The position numbers and the translations under genes were made by a program. This document shows positions 37,136-45,584 of a DNA stretch of 64,000 nt, piece by piece. How positions within the stretch are numbered: the stretch's first letter is position 1; every line of letters begins with the position of its first letter. The notes under the pieces are model-generated. The model was not told the DNA's origin. It saw only the letters and a program-made list of their open reading frames with translations, and made no database searches. Source of the stretch: Williamsia herbipolensis (lineage in GTDB: Bacteria > Actinomycetota > Actinomycetes > Mycobacteriales > Mycobacteriaceae); the NCBI RefSeq assembly GCF_000964005.1, contig NZ_JXYP01000011.1, positions 1 to 64,000 on the forward strand, read 5' to 3'.

Positions 37136-38029
37136 CTACCTCAGCAGCGGCAGGAACGCCTCGGCGATGACGCGGTGGCCGGTGGGATTGGCGTGGATGT
37201 CCTTGTACTGCGTGCATCCCCACGTCCACTGACAGATCCGGGCGACGTTCTTCGGGAGCGGCCCGAAGCCGTCGACGGGAACCTGTGTGAGGACGTCGTT
37301 GTTGGAGAACGCGTTCAGCACGTCGGCGGTGGCGAACCCGTTGGCGCTGTTCGCCGAGCGGATGGTGTCGGAGAACAGGTTGTCGGCCGCCGCGGTGCCC
37401 TGGGCCAACACCTTGCCCTGCGCACTGTCGAGCCACCGCCGCAGCGGCGGCGTGTAGTAGTTCATGCCCACGTAGCGCGGACCGGCACCGCCTGCGGTGC
37501 GCAGCCGCCCGTCGATGGTCGACAGGTTGGTGCCGACCGTCTGCAGTGCGCCGCCGATGCAGCCGACGTCGGGGATCCCCAGCGCGGAGGAACCGGTGGT
37601 GACCGACCCGTTGAGGCAGCGGTAGAGGTCGTTGGCGCCGATGTCCAGGGTCACGAACTTCACGCGCGCCCGGTTCGCGGCGATGAAACGGGTCGCCTGA
37701 TCGAGCTGCGACGACGCCCCGGCGTAGGTGCACCGTCCGCCGTTGATCATCGTCGCGGTCGTCTCGCCGCTGCAGCCCAACCGCACGTGCACGAGGTTCG
37801 GGTCGGAGACCTTGAGGGCGTCGTAGATGCGGTCGGTGTAGGAGACCGGTTCGTCGGTGTTCGTGTCCGGTTGGTAGCCGGCGGCCAAGGAGTCGCCCAG
37901 CGACACGTAGTAGGTCGCGGTCGGTGACGGATCGGGCAGCGGTCCCGGTGCGGCCCACGCCGGCGTGGTGACCAGTGCCGCGAGCGTCAGTGCGGCCGCT
38001 CCGACCGCTGCGAGCATCCGTGTGCGCAT
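37136..38029 (-). CDS. Secreted SGNH/GDSL hydrolase
   Basis: This 297-residue protein starts with a Sec signal peptide (MRTRMLAAVGAAALTLAALV, cleavage after AWA, residue about 26). It continues as an SGNH hydrolase with block I YVSLGDSLAAGY (nucleophile Ser47), block III-like DIGANDLYRC and block V HANPTGHRVIAEAF with the catalytic Asp/His pair. Several Cys residues could form disulphides outside the cell. Such enzymes are esterases or lipases; in actinobacteria some act on cell-envelope esters. The ATG is preceded by AGAGG. It converges on the kinase gene with a 3-base gap. Confidence 0.9.
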   Translation of the reverse strand: MRTRMLAAVGAAALTLAALVTTPAWAAPGPLPDPSPTATYYVSLGDSLAAGYQPDTNTDEPVSYTDRIYDALKVSDPNLVHVRLGCSGETTATMINGGRCTYAGASSQLDQATRFIAANRARVKFVTLDIGANDLYRCLNGSVTTGSSALGIPDVGCIGGALQTVGTNLSTIDGRLRTAGGAGPRYVGMNYYTPPLRRWLDSAQGKVLAQGTAAADNLFSDTIRSANSANGFATADVLNAFSNNDVLTQVPVDGFGPLPKNVARICQWTWGCTQYKDIHANPTGHRVIAEAFLPLLR

Positions 38030-38216
38030 GAAGAACCTCTCGATACCGATGTGTCCTCCGAACGGGGGACGCCGGTTCGATTCGTACCACGGAAGGTGTT
38101 GGCCGGATGAATCTTTCATCGCATCGAGACCGCACCTATGTCCCACCGAAACTCTGGCGCTAGGTTGAATGGTACGTAAGTCGCCTCATGGCGATCCCTC
38201 GGACAGGAGCACAGCG

Positions 38217-39230
38217 ATGGCGCAGCAACTGAGACTCGGTTACAAGGCATCGGCCGAGCAGTTCGATCCCCGTGAGCTCGTGGAGATCGCGGTCTCCGCC
38301 GAGGAACACGGCATGGACTCGGTCGCCGTCAGCGACCACTTCCAGCCGTGGCGCCACAACGGTGGCCACGCGCCGTTCTCGCTGGCCTGGATGGCCGCGG
38401 TCGGTGAGCGCACCAAGCGCGTGCAGATCGGCACCTCGGTGATGACGCCGACCTTCCGCTACAACCCCGCGGTCATCGCGCAGGCCTTCGCGTCGATGGC
38501 CTGCATGTACCCCGACCGCATCATGCTCGGCGTCGGCACCGGAGAGGCCCTCAACGAGTACGCCACCGGGTTCACAGGCGAGTGGCCGGAGTTCAAGGAA
38601 CGCTTCGCCCGGTTGCGCGAGGCCATCGCGCTGATGCGCGAGCTGTGGACCGGCGAGCAGGTCGATTTCGACGGCGAGTACTACTCCACCCAGGGCGCCT
38701 ACATGTACGACATCCCGGAGAGGCCCGTCCCGGTGTACGTCGCGGCCGGCGGCCCGGTGGTCGCCCGCTACGCCGGACGCGCGGGCGACGGTTTCATCTG
38801 CACCTCGGGCAAGGGGATGGAGCTCTACACCGAGAAGCTGCTGCCCGCGGTCGCCGAGGGCGCTGGCAAGGCCGAGCGCGACGTCGCCGACATCGACAAG
38901 ATGATCGAGATCAAGATCTCCTACGACCCCGACCCGGAGTTGGCGCTCGAGAACACCCGGTTCTGGGCGCCCCTGTCGCTGACACAGGAGCAGAAGCACA
39001 GCGTCAACAGCTCGACGGAGATGGAACGTCTCGCCGACGAACTCCCGATCGAGCAGGTCGCCAAGCGGTGGATCGTCGCCTCCGACCCCGACGAGGCCGT
39101 CGAGCAGGTCAAGCAGTACACCGACGCCGGGCTCAACCACCTCGTGTTCCACGCACCGGGTCACGATCAGCAGCGGTTCCTCACCAACTTCCAGACCGAT
39201 CTCGAGCCGCGACTGCGCAAGCTGGGCTGA
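38217..39230 (+). CDS. fgd: F420-dependent glucose-6-phosphate dehydrogenase
   Basis: FGD oxidises glucose-6-phosphate to 6-phosphogluconolactone and makes reduced coenzyme F420, used by many deazaflavin enzymes. The 337-residue protein is a clear [15 protein letters not shown] at the N-terminus, [20 protein letters not shown] with the active-site His41 and Trp45, and [10 protein letters not shown] with Glu110, matching by alignment the mycobacterial catalytic trio. The C-terminal part is complete ([13 protein letters not shown]). The ATG at 38217 has an AGGAG ribosome site, and a TAGGTT box at 38161 suggests a 45-base leader. In mycobacteria fgd lies next to pta; here they are 8 kb apart. 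Confidence 0.95.
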   Translation: MAQQLRLGYKASAEQFDPRELVEIAVSAEEHGMDSVAVSDHFQPWRHNGGHAPFSLAWMAAVGERTKRVQIGTSVMTPTFRYNPAVIAQAFASMACMYPDRIMLGVGTGEALNEYATGFTGEWPEFKERFARLREAIALMRELWTGEQVDFDGEYYSTQGAYMYDIPERPVPVYVAAGGPVVARYAGRAGDGFICTSGKGMELYTEKLLPAVAEGAGKAERDVADIDKMIEIKISYDPDPELALENTRFWAPLSLTQEQKHSVNSSTEMERLADELPIEQVAKRWIVASDPDEAVEQVKQYTDAGLNHLVFHAPGHDQQRFLTNFQTDLEPRLRKLG

Positions 39231-39280
39231 GCACCTGCTCTCGGCGTGTGTCGAGCTCGTCACAGAGCGGGCGGCCACGG

Positions 39281-39309
39281 TCGACGCGGACGGTTGCGGT
39301 CCCTAGCCT
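39281..39309 (+). promoter_or_regulatory. Promoter for the small membrane protein gene
   Basis: TCGACG (39281-39286) and TAGCCT (39304-39309) are separated by 17 bases. Transcription should start near 39316, leaving an approximately 85-base leader before the ATG at 39401. Confidence 0.45.
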
Positions 39310-39400
39310 GGGAGGCTCACAACCGTTCGAGTCAATGCCGACTCCACAGGGGCCCGCTCTCGCGAGCTGTGCGCCCCGATCTCCACAGGAGCCGTGACAC

Positions 39401-39559
39401 ATGTCGATTCTTCCTCTGCTCATCGTGATCCAGGCCTTCGTGCTGTCGACGTGGTCGATGGTGGTGCTGACCGCCTACCTCGTCACCCGCGACGACGATC
39501 ACGCCTACGAATCCCTCGATCTCACCGCGGCCAACGTGGCGGGTGCCCGCACCCGGTAG
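39401..39559 (+). CDS. Small single-span membrane protein (52 aa)
   Basis: This gene is shorter than a typical cut-off and easily missed. The ATG at 39401 has AGGAG nine bases upstream and a plausible promoter 100 bases away. The predicted protein begins MSILPLLIVIQAFVLSTWSM, one transmembrane helix to about residue 30, then a hydrophilic tail with DDDHAYESLD and GARTR. It could be a regulator or accessory subunit. It could also be spurious, because only the ribosome site, hydrophobicity and codon use support it. Confidence 0.5.
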   Translation: MSILPLLIVIQAFVLSTWSMVVLTAYLVTRDDDHAYESLDLTAANVAGARTR

Positions 39560-39640
39560 CTGCCCGGCGAGCGATGAGTTCTGCCCTCGGATCGGGTCGG
39601 ACACGGTGACACCACCGCACCGATCCGAGGAGATCCACCG

Positions 39641-40441
39641 ATGACCGAGTTCGCCACCACCACCCTCGGCGACACCGTCGCGTTCGACCGACACGGCCCC
39701 TCCGAGCGCTCCGCCGGTCTCGCCGTCGTGTTCGTCGCCGGCGCGGGCCCGCATCGTGCGGGCGATCCGATCACCACCGCCACCGCCGCGTTGCTCGCCG
39801 ACAGGGGTGTCGCGTCGATCGTCCACGACCGCCTGGGCCGCAACGAGAGCCCCGCCGACGGGGTCATCACCCTGGAGAGGGAGCTGGCGGCCGTCGCGGC
39901 GATGATCACCGCCGTCGGTGGTTCCGCGGTGCTGTGCGGCCACTCGTCGGGATGCGCGATCGCCATCGAGGCCGCGCGCGCCGGTCTCCCGGTCACCGGA
40001 CTGGTGCTCTGGGAGGCCCCGTTCATGCACTCGGGCGACGAGACCCGTGAATGGATCGACGAGTTCGAACGCCGCCTCGACGCCGGCGACCGCGACGGCG
40101 CGCAGCGGCAGTACATGAAGGACATGCCGGCCGAGTTCATCGACCGCGCGCAGGAGGACGGCATCTGGCCCGCGGTGATCGCGCAGGTCGAGAGCCTCCG
40201 CCCCGACGGACGTGCGCTGGTCGCGGTCGCCGCCGAACCGCTCACCTCGATCCTCGGCCCGGTGGGGGTCCCGGTGCTCGCGGTCGTAGGCACGGAGACG
40301 TTCCCGGGCATGGCCGAGGCGGCCGAGGCGATCGCGGCGGCGGCCGACGATGGGCGCGCCGAACGTGTCACCGGGGCGCACCACTCGTGGGACCCCGAGA
40401 CGATGGCCGAACGTCTCGCCCTGTTCGTGGGCGGCAGCTGA
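39641..40441 (+). CDS. Alpha/beta-hydrolase
   Basis: This 266-residue protein has the alpha/beta-hydrolase plan: an oxyanion region VVFVAGAGPHRAG, a nucleophile elbow LCGHSSGCAIAIEAA with the catalytic Ser, an acid in the VLAVVGTETFPGM region and the His in VTGAHHSWDPETM. It has no signal peptide, so it is cytosolic. The GAGGAGA ribosome site is strong. It is the first of a tightly packed series (EamA transporter, TetR, crotonase) on the same strand, although transcription units probably restart inside the series. Substrate unknown. Confidence 0.88.
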   Translation: MTEFATTTLGDTVAFDRHGPSERSAGLAVVFVAGAGPHRAGDPITTATAALLADRGVASIVHDRLGRNESPADGVITLERELAAVAAMITAVGGSAVLCGHSSGCAIAIEAARAGLPVTGLVLWEAPFMHSGDETREWIDEFERRLDAGDRDGAQRQYMKDMPAEFIDRAQEDGIWPAVIAQVESLRPDGRALVAVAAEPLTSILGPVGVPVLAVVGTETFPGMAEAAEAIAAAADDGRAERVTGAHHSWDPETMAERLALFVGGS

Positions 40442-40487
40442 GGAAACCCGTTTGTCGGCGCGGGGTCTCCTCGCGCAGGCTGTCCCC

Positions 40488-41375
40488 GTGAACCGTCGAC
40501 TGGACCCCGCGACCCTTCCCGTTCTCGCAGCCGTCGTGACGGTGCTGCTGTGGTCGTCGTCGTTCGTGGTCATCCGCTCGGTCGGTGACCACTTCTCGCC
40601 CGGCGGACTGGCCTTCGGGCGCCTCGCCGTCGGATTCATCGGTCTGGCGGTCATTGCCCTGCGGTATCGCCGGCCGCTGCCGCGCGGGCGGGCGCTGGTG
40701 TTGGTGATCGGGTACGGCGTCGCGTGGTTCGGCGGGTACACCGTGCTGCTCAACTGGGCCGAGCAACATCTCGACGCCGGCACCGCGGCGCTACTGGTCA
40801 ACTTCGCGCCGATCATCGTCGCGGTGTTCGCGGGCCTGTTCATGGCCGAGGGTTTCCCGCGGCCGCTGGTGGTCGGCATGGTGATCGCCTTCGCCGGCGT
40901 CCTGCTCATCGCGTTCGGGGGCAGCGGCGGCAGCGGCTCCAACGACACCCTCGGCATCGCACTCGGACTGGTGACGGCCGTGCTCTACGCCGCAGGGGTC
41001 CTCATGCAGAAGGTCGCGCTGCGCTCGGTCGACGCCATCACCGCCACCTGGGTCGGATGCCTCGCCGGCCTCCTGGTGACCGTCCCGTTCGCACCGCAGG
41101 CCGTCGGCGAGATCGCCGACGCCTCGGCCGGCCAGATCGCGGGCATGGTGTTCCTCGGTATCGGTCCCACGGCGATCGCCTTCACCACATGGGCCTACGC
41201 GCTCACCCGCACCGACGCCGGGAAGATGGCCGCCACCACCCTCACCGTCCCGGCCATCGCGATTCTCCTGTCGTGGGTGACCCTCGGCGAGGTGCCGACG
41301 CTGCTCGGACTGGTGGGCGGCGCGATGTGCCTCACCGGCGTCGCCATCTCGCGACGACGTGCGCGTACCGCCTAA
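40488..41375 (+). CDS. EamA/DMT family transporter
   Basis: This 295-residue protein has ten transmembrane segments with two EamA repeats: the first at about residues 12-140 (including TVLLWSSSFVVIRSVGDHFSPG and TAALLVNFAPIIVAVFAGLFMAEG), the second at about 155-290 (AVLYAAGVLMQKVALRSVDAI and FTTWAYALTRTDAGKMAATTLTVPAIAILLSWVTLGE). DMT proteins usually export metabolites or drugs. The GTG at 40488 is taken as start; a TTG at 40452 with GAGGAAA upstream is a credible alternative that would add 12 residues. Confidence 0.9.
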   Translation: MNRRLDPATLPVLAAVVTVLLWSSSFVVIRSVGDHFSPGGLAFGRLAVGFIGLAVIALRYRRPLPRGRALVLVIGYGVAWFGGYTVLLNWAEQHLDAGTAALLVNFAPIIVAVFAGLFMAEGFPRPLVVGMVIAFAGVLLIAFGGSGGSGSNDTLGIALGLVTAVLYAAGVLMQKVALRSVDAITATWVGCLAGLLVTVPFAPQAVGEIADASAGQIAGMVFLGIGPTAIAFTTWAYALTRTDAGKMAATTLTVPAIAILLSWVTLGEVPTLLGLVGGAMCLTGVAISRRRARTA

Positions 41376-41386
41376 CGTCTCCAGTC

Positions 41387-41950
41387 ATGGATCGCGAGCG
41401 CATGGTCGACGTGGCGGTGTCGGTGGTGTCGCGTTTCGGCGCGCAGGCCCTGAACCTGACCTCGGTGGCCCGGCACGCCGGCGTCGGACGCGCGACGGCC
41501 TACCGCATGTTCGGAGGTCGGGACGAACTGCTCGCCGCGATCGTCGACCGGGAGGTGTCGGTGCTGCACGAGCGGATGGACAGCTGGATGCTGGCCGTCG
41601 ATGATCCGCACGACAAGGTCCACACCCTCGTCACGAAGACGCTGACCTACATCCGCGAGCACGAGGCGCTGCAGTACCTCCTGCGCAACGAGCCCGGCGA
41701 ACTGGTGTCGACGCTGGTCGCGAGCGGGCCCGACCGCGCGACCGACACCACGATCATCGGCGTGATCGTGCAACGCTGCCTACCCGACCTCGACGCCCAG
41801 CCCGCCCTCGCCGGCGCGCTGCACCCCGACGGTCGCGGGGCATCGGAGTTCGCGGCGCGGGTCGTGTACTCGCACATGCTCGTCCCGGGGAGTTCGATGA
41901 CCGACGATCAGGTCGCCGACCTCGTCTGCCGGGCCGTGCTGGGTGGATAG
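41387..41950 (+). CDS. TetR family regulator
   Basis: This 187-residue regulator has the helix-turn-helix LNLTSVARHAGVGRATAYRMFGGRDELLAAIVDRE (residues about 22-58) followed by a helical ligand domain. It follows the transporter gene by 11 bases and precedes the crotonase gene by 9. A TAACGT box lies eight bases before its ATG, so it may also have its own start. It probably senses an acyl-CoA or related compound of the neighbouring enzymes, an inference from position. No palindrome is obvious nearby. Confidence 0.87.
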   Translation: MDRERMVDVAVSVVSRFGAQALNLTSVARHAGVGRATAYRMFGGRDELLAAIVDREVSVLHERMDSWMLAVDDPHDKVHTLVTKTLTYIREHEALQYLLRNEPGELVSTLVASGPDRATDTTIIGVIVQRCLPDLDAQPALAGALHPDGRGASEFAARVVYSHMLVPGSSMTDDQVADLVCRAVLGG

Positions 41951-41953
41951 GGT
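41948..41953 (+). promoter_or_regulatory. -10 box of a leaderless promoter (crotonase gene)
   Basis: TAGGGT lies 6 bases before the GTG at 41960 and overlaps the TetR stop codon. The crotonase gene may therefore have its own leaderless transcript. Confidence 0.4.
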
Positions 41954-41959
41954 GGGGCC

Positions 41960-42670
41960 GTGGCCCATCTGACCCGTGACGACAGTGTGTTCGTGCTCCA
42001 CCTCGGCGACGAGGGCGGTGGTGACGACGAGAACGTCTTCGGACCGCCGCAGGTCGAGGCCATCAACGCACTCCTCGACGAGGTCGAGGCCAGCGAGGGT
42101 CCGACCGCGCTGGTCACCACGAACGAGGGCAAGTTCTACTCGACCGGCCTCGACACGGGGTGGGTGCTCACCCACGTCGACGAGGTCGACCCCTACATCC
42201 AGAGCGTGCAGGAACTGCTCGCACGCATCCTCGTGTTCCCGATGCCGACCGTCGCCGCCGTCGCCGGTCACGCCTTCGGCGGTGGCGCGTTGTTCGCCCT
42301 CGCCCACGACCATGTCGTTATGCGGTCCGACCGCGGCTACATCTGCATGCCCGGTGTCACCATCGGCGCGAGCTACGCCCCGGGCAGCGTGATGCTCGTC
42401 GGCGACAAGGTGCCCGCCCGGGTGAACCACGAGATGCTCGTGACCGGCAAGCGGTACGGCGGTCAGCAGGCCCACGATCTCGGGATCGTCGATGCCGCAG
42501 CCACTCTCGACGACGTGCTGCCCACAGCGCTGGCCTACGCCCACGCGAACAAGCACACCCGCGGCCGCACCATCGGCGAGATCAAGGCCTCGATGTACGC
42601 GCGTACCGCCGCCGGCCTGCGGGCCACCGTCAGCGGTGTCGGTGGCCAGGCCGCCATCGCCGAGAGCTGA
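41960..42670 (+). CDS. Enoyl-CoA hydratase/isomerase family protein
   Basis: This 236-residue crotonase-fold protein has LVTTNEGKFYSTGLDTGW (first oxyanion-hole loop) and PTVAAVAGHAFGGGALFALAHDHVVMRSDRGYICMPGVTIGASY, where the second oxyanion Gly-Gly and CoA contacts lie. The usual catalytic Glu pair is not evident at the expected places, so it could be a Delta3-Delta2-enoyl-CoA isomerase rather than a hydratase. The GTG start is followed by LTRDDSVFVLHL, the expected first strand. The family acts on fatty acyl-CoA; the substrate is unknown. Confidence 0.87.
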   Translation: MAHLTRDDSVFVLHLGDEGGGDDENVFGPPQVEAINALLDEVEASEGPTALVTTNEGKFYSTGLDTGWVLTHVDEVDPYIQSVQELLARILVFPMPTVAAVAGHAFGGGALFALAHDHVVMRSDRGYICMPGVTIGASYAPGSVMLVGDKVPARVNHEMLVTGKRYGGQQAHDLGIVDAAATLDDVLPTALAYAHANKHTRGRTIGEIKASMYARTAAGLRATVSGVGGQAAIAES

Positions 42671-42732
42671 GTTCCCGGCTGGGATATGCCACCCAGCGGC
42701 TCGGCATCGTCCCCACGGCGATGCCGGTCCGC

Positions 42733-43236
42733 TCAGTGGCCTTTCTCAGTCATCTCGCTGAGGGCCTTGAGGTTGAGGAGTTGCCGGCGCGCCATCAGGA
42801 GGTCGCCGACCGAGACCAGGGGTGCGATGAGGCGGCCGCGGGCCATCACGATCTTGAGGAGCAGTCGGGTGTGCTCGCCGGTCGGCACCAGCACGTACGA
42901 CATCACCGCACCGGCGATCTCGCCGGTGAGTGCCTCGTTCGGTACCACGTCGAGGATCTGGCCGAGCGGTCGTCCGCCGCAGGACATGAAGTGTTCTCCG
43001 ACAGCCGGTTCCGGTAGGTCCCTCAACTCGGCGGGCGAACGCCGACCGAGATTGTCGACCCAGTCGTAGGAGTAGGGCGCGAGACGGAGTTGACCGATCC
43101 ACGGCCACACGCGGTCGGGGGTCGCGTGGACGGTCACACCACGCCACGCCTGCAGCACCGGCCGCGACACGATGTCGTCGCAGGGGAATCGACGCGAGGT
43201 CTCCGCGGTGTCGACGCCCCACCGGTCTGCGATCAT
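42733..43236 (-). CDS. SRPBCC-like (polyketide cyclase/lipid-binding fold) protein
   Basis: This 167-residue protein contains RGVTVHATPDRVWPWIGQLRLAPYSYDWVDNLGRRSP, a pattern typical of SRPBCC/START-like domains in which a beta strand with ATPDRVWPWI opens the fold, and a later VPTGEHTRLLLKIVMARGR strand. These domains bind hydrophobic ligands. No catalytic residues are obvious. The start is ATG 43236 (AGGA nine bases upstream), one codon after a GTG. It is divergent from the GT39 gene and converges on the crotonase gene. Confidence 0.65.
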   Translation of the reverse strand: MIADRWGVDTAETSRRFPCDDIVSRPVLQAWRGVTVHATPDRVWPWIGQLRLAPYSYDWVDNLGRRSPAELRDLPEPAVGEHFMSCGGRPLGQILDVVPNEALTGEIAGAVMSYVLVPTGEHTRLLLKIVMARGRLIAPLVSVGDLLMARRQLLNLKALSEMTEKGH

Positions 43237-43270
43237 CACCCGTTCCTACCAGTGCGCGAGGGGTGAGGGG

Positions 43271-43299
43271 CTCCCAGGGACCTCCCAGCATCCGCCCAG
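43271..43299 (+). promoter_or_regulatory. Triple 11-bp-spaced repeat upstream of the GT39 gene
   Basis: CTCCCAG (43271), CTCCCAG (43282) and CGCCCAG (43293) are spaced exactly 11 bases apart, separated by four bases each. This is the layout of tandem OmpR/PhoP-family response-regulator sites. They are 80-108 bases before the start codon. Confidence 0.6.
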
Positions 43300-43336
43300 C
43301 CGCAGAGGAGACAGAACGGACATCGTGAGGAACGTA

Positions 43337-43359
43337 CCGATCGGCGCCCTGCCGATCGG
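43337..43359 (+). promoter_or_regulatory. Hairpin in the 5' leader of the GT39 gene
   Basis: CCGATCGGC and GCCGATCGG form a perfect 9-bp stem with a 5-base GCCCT loop, ending 10 bases before the GGAGG ribosome site at 43370. It could modulate translation or RNA stability. Confidence 0.45.
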
Positions 43360-43378
43360 AGCTACCCACGGAGGCATC

Positions 43379-45442
43379 ATGACCACCCTCGTCGACCGGG
43401 CGCGACCGCCCGCCGATCCGGACCCCGATGGTGGTCGCCATCGGATCGTCCACGACACCCCGCAGAGCACCCGCTCGCGCCTGCTGACCCGCGCGCCGCT
43501 ACCGGTGCTGCTGGTGGTGACCGCGGTGCTCTACCTGTGGAACCTGTCGATGAACGGCTACGCCAACAGCTTCTACGCCGCGGCGGCACAGGCCGGCGGC
43601 ACCAGCTGGAAGGCGTGGTTCTTCGGCTCGCTCGACGCACAGAACTTCATCACCGTCGACAAACCCCCGGCGTCGCTGTGGGTCACCGGGCTCTCGGTGC
43701 GCATCTTCGGGATGAACAGCTGGGCCGTCCTCGTGCCGCAGGCACTCATGGGGGTCCTCGCGGTGTTCCTGCTGTACGCGACGGTGAAGCGCACGGTGTC
43801 GAACCCGCGCCACGGCCAGGTCGCGGGTCTCATCGCCGGTACGGTGCTGGCGTTCACGCCGGCCGCCGCGCTGATGTTCCGCTTCAACAACCCCGACGCC
43901 CTGTTGGTGTTGCTCATGGTCGCCGCCGGGTACTGCCTGATCCGCGCGATCGCCGCGGGATCGGGGAAATGGCTGGCGCTGGTTGGCATCGCGCTGGGCT
44001 TCGCGTTCCTCACCAAGATGCTGCAGGGCCTCCTGGTGCTGCCCGCCTTCGGTCTCGCGTACCTGGTCCTCGCGAACACCGGGTGGCTCAGGCGGATCGG
44101 GCATCTCCTGCTCGCGACGGTGTCGCTGATCGCCGGCGCCGGCTGGTGGGTCCTCGTCGTCGCACTGTGGCCGGCCGGGTCGCGCCCCTACATCGGCGGA
44201 TCCACCGACAACACGGTGATGAACCTCGTGCTCGGCTACAACGGCCTCGGCCGCATCTTCGGCGCCAGCGGCGGCGGAGGTGGCGGCATGGGCGGGAACG
44301 GTGCCGCCGGTTCGAGTTTCGGTGGCGCCACCGGCCTGAACCGACTGTTCGGCTCCGAGATGGGCTACGAGATCTCGTGGCTGCTCCCGGTCGCGCTGTT
44401 CGTGATCGTCTTCGGCGCCTACCTCGTGGTGCGGCAGTTCATCCGGGTGCGGGAGACCGATCGTCTCTCGCGCACCGAGAAGGCGGGCCTGGTCATGTGG
44501 GGCGGCTGGCTCATCGTCACCGGTCTGATCTTCAGCTTCATGAGCGGCACCATCCACCCGTACTACACCGTGGCCCTCGCCCCGGCGATCGGTGCGCTCG
44601 TCGGTCTCGGCGGCGTCTACGCCTGGCGGCTGCGGGACCGGTGGGACGGCCGGATCGCTTTGGGCGCCATGATCGCCCTGGCCGCAGGCTGGTCGATCGT
44701 GCTCCTGAATCGAGCCGACTTCGGACCGGTGTGGACCCGCTACCTGATCGGCGCGGTCGCGGTCATCACGGTCCTCGTGATCGTGGTCGGCGGGAAACTC
44801 GGATTGCGCAAGGCGGTGGCCACGGCGGTCCTCGTCGGCGCGCTCGCCGGGTTCAGCGCCTCGGCGGCCTTCGGTATCGCCACGGCGGCAACCGAACACA
44901 CCGGATCGATCCCCACCGCGGTGCAGACCGCCGACTCCTCGGGCGGCATGGGCGGGCCCGGCGGTGGTGGCCCCGGTGGTGGCGCGGGCGGCACCAGCGG
45001 CCAGCGGCCCTCGGGTGCCCCGGGTGGCACCGCAACCCAGACGCAGGTGCAGGGGCAGTCACAGACCCCGACGTCCACGCAGCGCGCCGGCGGGATGGGT
45101 GGCGGCATGGGGGGTTCGACGAGCACCGAACTGACCACGCTCCTCAAGGCCACGACCACGAAGTGGGCTGCGGCGACCAACGGTTCGCAGTCGGCCTCGG
45201 GAATCGAGATCGCCAGTGGTACATCGGTGATGGCCATCGGCGGCTGGAGTGGTGACCCCACCCCGACGCTGGCGCAGTTCATCCAGTACGTGAAGGACGG
45301 CAAGATCGGTTACTACATCGGCAGCGGTCAGGGCGGTGGTCCGGGCGGATCGAGTTCGAGTGCCACCGAGATCTCCACCTGGGTGGCCGAGCACTACACC
45401 GCCACCACGGTCGGTGGGCAGACGGTCTACAAGCTCACCTGA
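43379..45442 (+). CDS. Glycosyltransferase family 39 (ArnT/PMT-like) membrane protein
   Basis: This 687-residue polytopic glycosyltransferase uses a polyprenyl-phosphate sugar to modify an acceptor outside the membrane. TM1 is followed by MNGYANSFYAAAAQAGGTSWKAWFFGSLDAQNFITVDKPPASLWVTGLS, a PMT/ArnT-type catalytic loop with acidic residues and DKPP. About ten further membrane helices follow. A Gly-rich insertion (FGASGGGGGGMGGNGAAGSSFGG, residues about 295-320) and a long Gly/Gln/Thr-rich linker (about 520-580) lead to a C-terminal soluble domain (residues about 590-687), as in YkcA/B-like proteins. The GGAGG site is 4 bases before the ATG. Confidence 0.88.
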   Translation: MTTLVDRARPPADPDPDGGRHRIVHDTPQSTRSRLLTRAPLPVLLVVTAVLYLWNLSMNGYANSFYAAAAQAGGTSWKAWFFGSLDAQNFITVDKPPASLWVTGLSVRIFGMNSWAVLVPQALMGVLAVFLLYATVKRTVSNPRHGQVAGLIAGTVLAFTPAAALMFRFNNPDALLVLLMVAAGYCLIRAIAAGSGKWLALVGIALGFAFLTKMLQGLLVLPAFGLAYLVLANTGWLRRIGHLLLATVSLIAGAGWWVLVVALWPAGSRPYIGGSTDNTVMNLVLGYNGLGRIFGASGGGGGGMGGNGAAGSSFGGATGLNRLFGSEMGYEISWLLPVALFVIVFGAYLVVRQFIRVRETDRLSRTEKAGLVMWGGWLIVTGLIFSFMSGTIHPYYTVALAPAIGALVGLGGVYAWRLRDRWDGRIALGAMIALAAGWSIVLLNRADFGPVWTRYLIGAVAVITVLVIVVGGKLGLRKAVATAVLVGALAGFSASAAFGIATAATEHTGSIPTAVQTADSSGGMGGPGGGGPGGGAGGTSGQRPSGAPGGTATQTQVQGQSQTPTSTQRAGGMGGGMGGSTSTELTTLLKATTTKWAAATNGSQSASGIEIASGTSVMAIGGWSGDPTPTLAQFIQYVKDGKIGYYIGSGQGGGPGGSSSSATEISTWVAEHYTATTVGGQTVYKLT

Positions 45443-45463
45443 GCGATCCGGTACGACGTGCGG

Positions 45464-45493
45464 CGCCGGTGGTCACCTCCGTGACCACCGGCG
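45464..45493 (+). terminator. Strong hairpin terminator after the GT39 gene
   Basis: CGCCGGTGGTCAC (45464-45476) pairs perfectly with GTGACCACCGGCG (45481-45493) around a 4-base CTCC loop, a 13-bp stem. The downstream bases include several Ts (tctgtcgcttct). It lies 22 bases after the stop codon. Confidence 0.75.
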
Positions 45494-45537
45494 TCTGTCG
45501 CTTCTCAACGCCTGTTGTGTTCAGGGGCGCCCCGTGT

Positions 45538-45572
45538 TTGACTGCAAACTGATCGATTCATCAGAATTGATC
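45538..45572 (+). promoter_or_regulatory. Promoter and operator candidate of the amidohydrolase/TetR operon
   Basis: TTGACT (45538-45543) and CAGAAT (45562-45567) are separated by 18 bases. Overlapping them is an inverted repeat GATCGATTC-ATCA-GAATTGATC (45551-45572) with one mismatch in 9-bp arms, a likely site for the TetR regulator encoded in the same operon. Confidence 0.55.
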
Positions 45573-45584
45573 GGGCCGTAGGGG

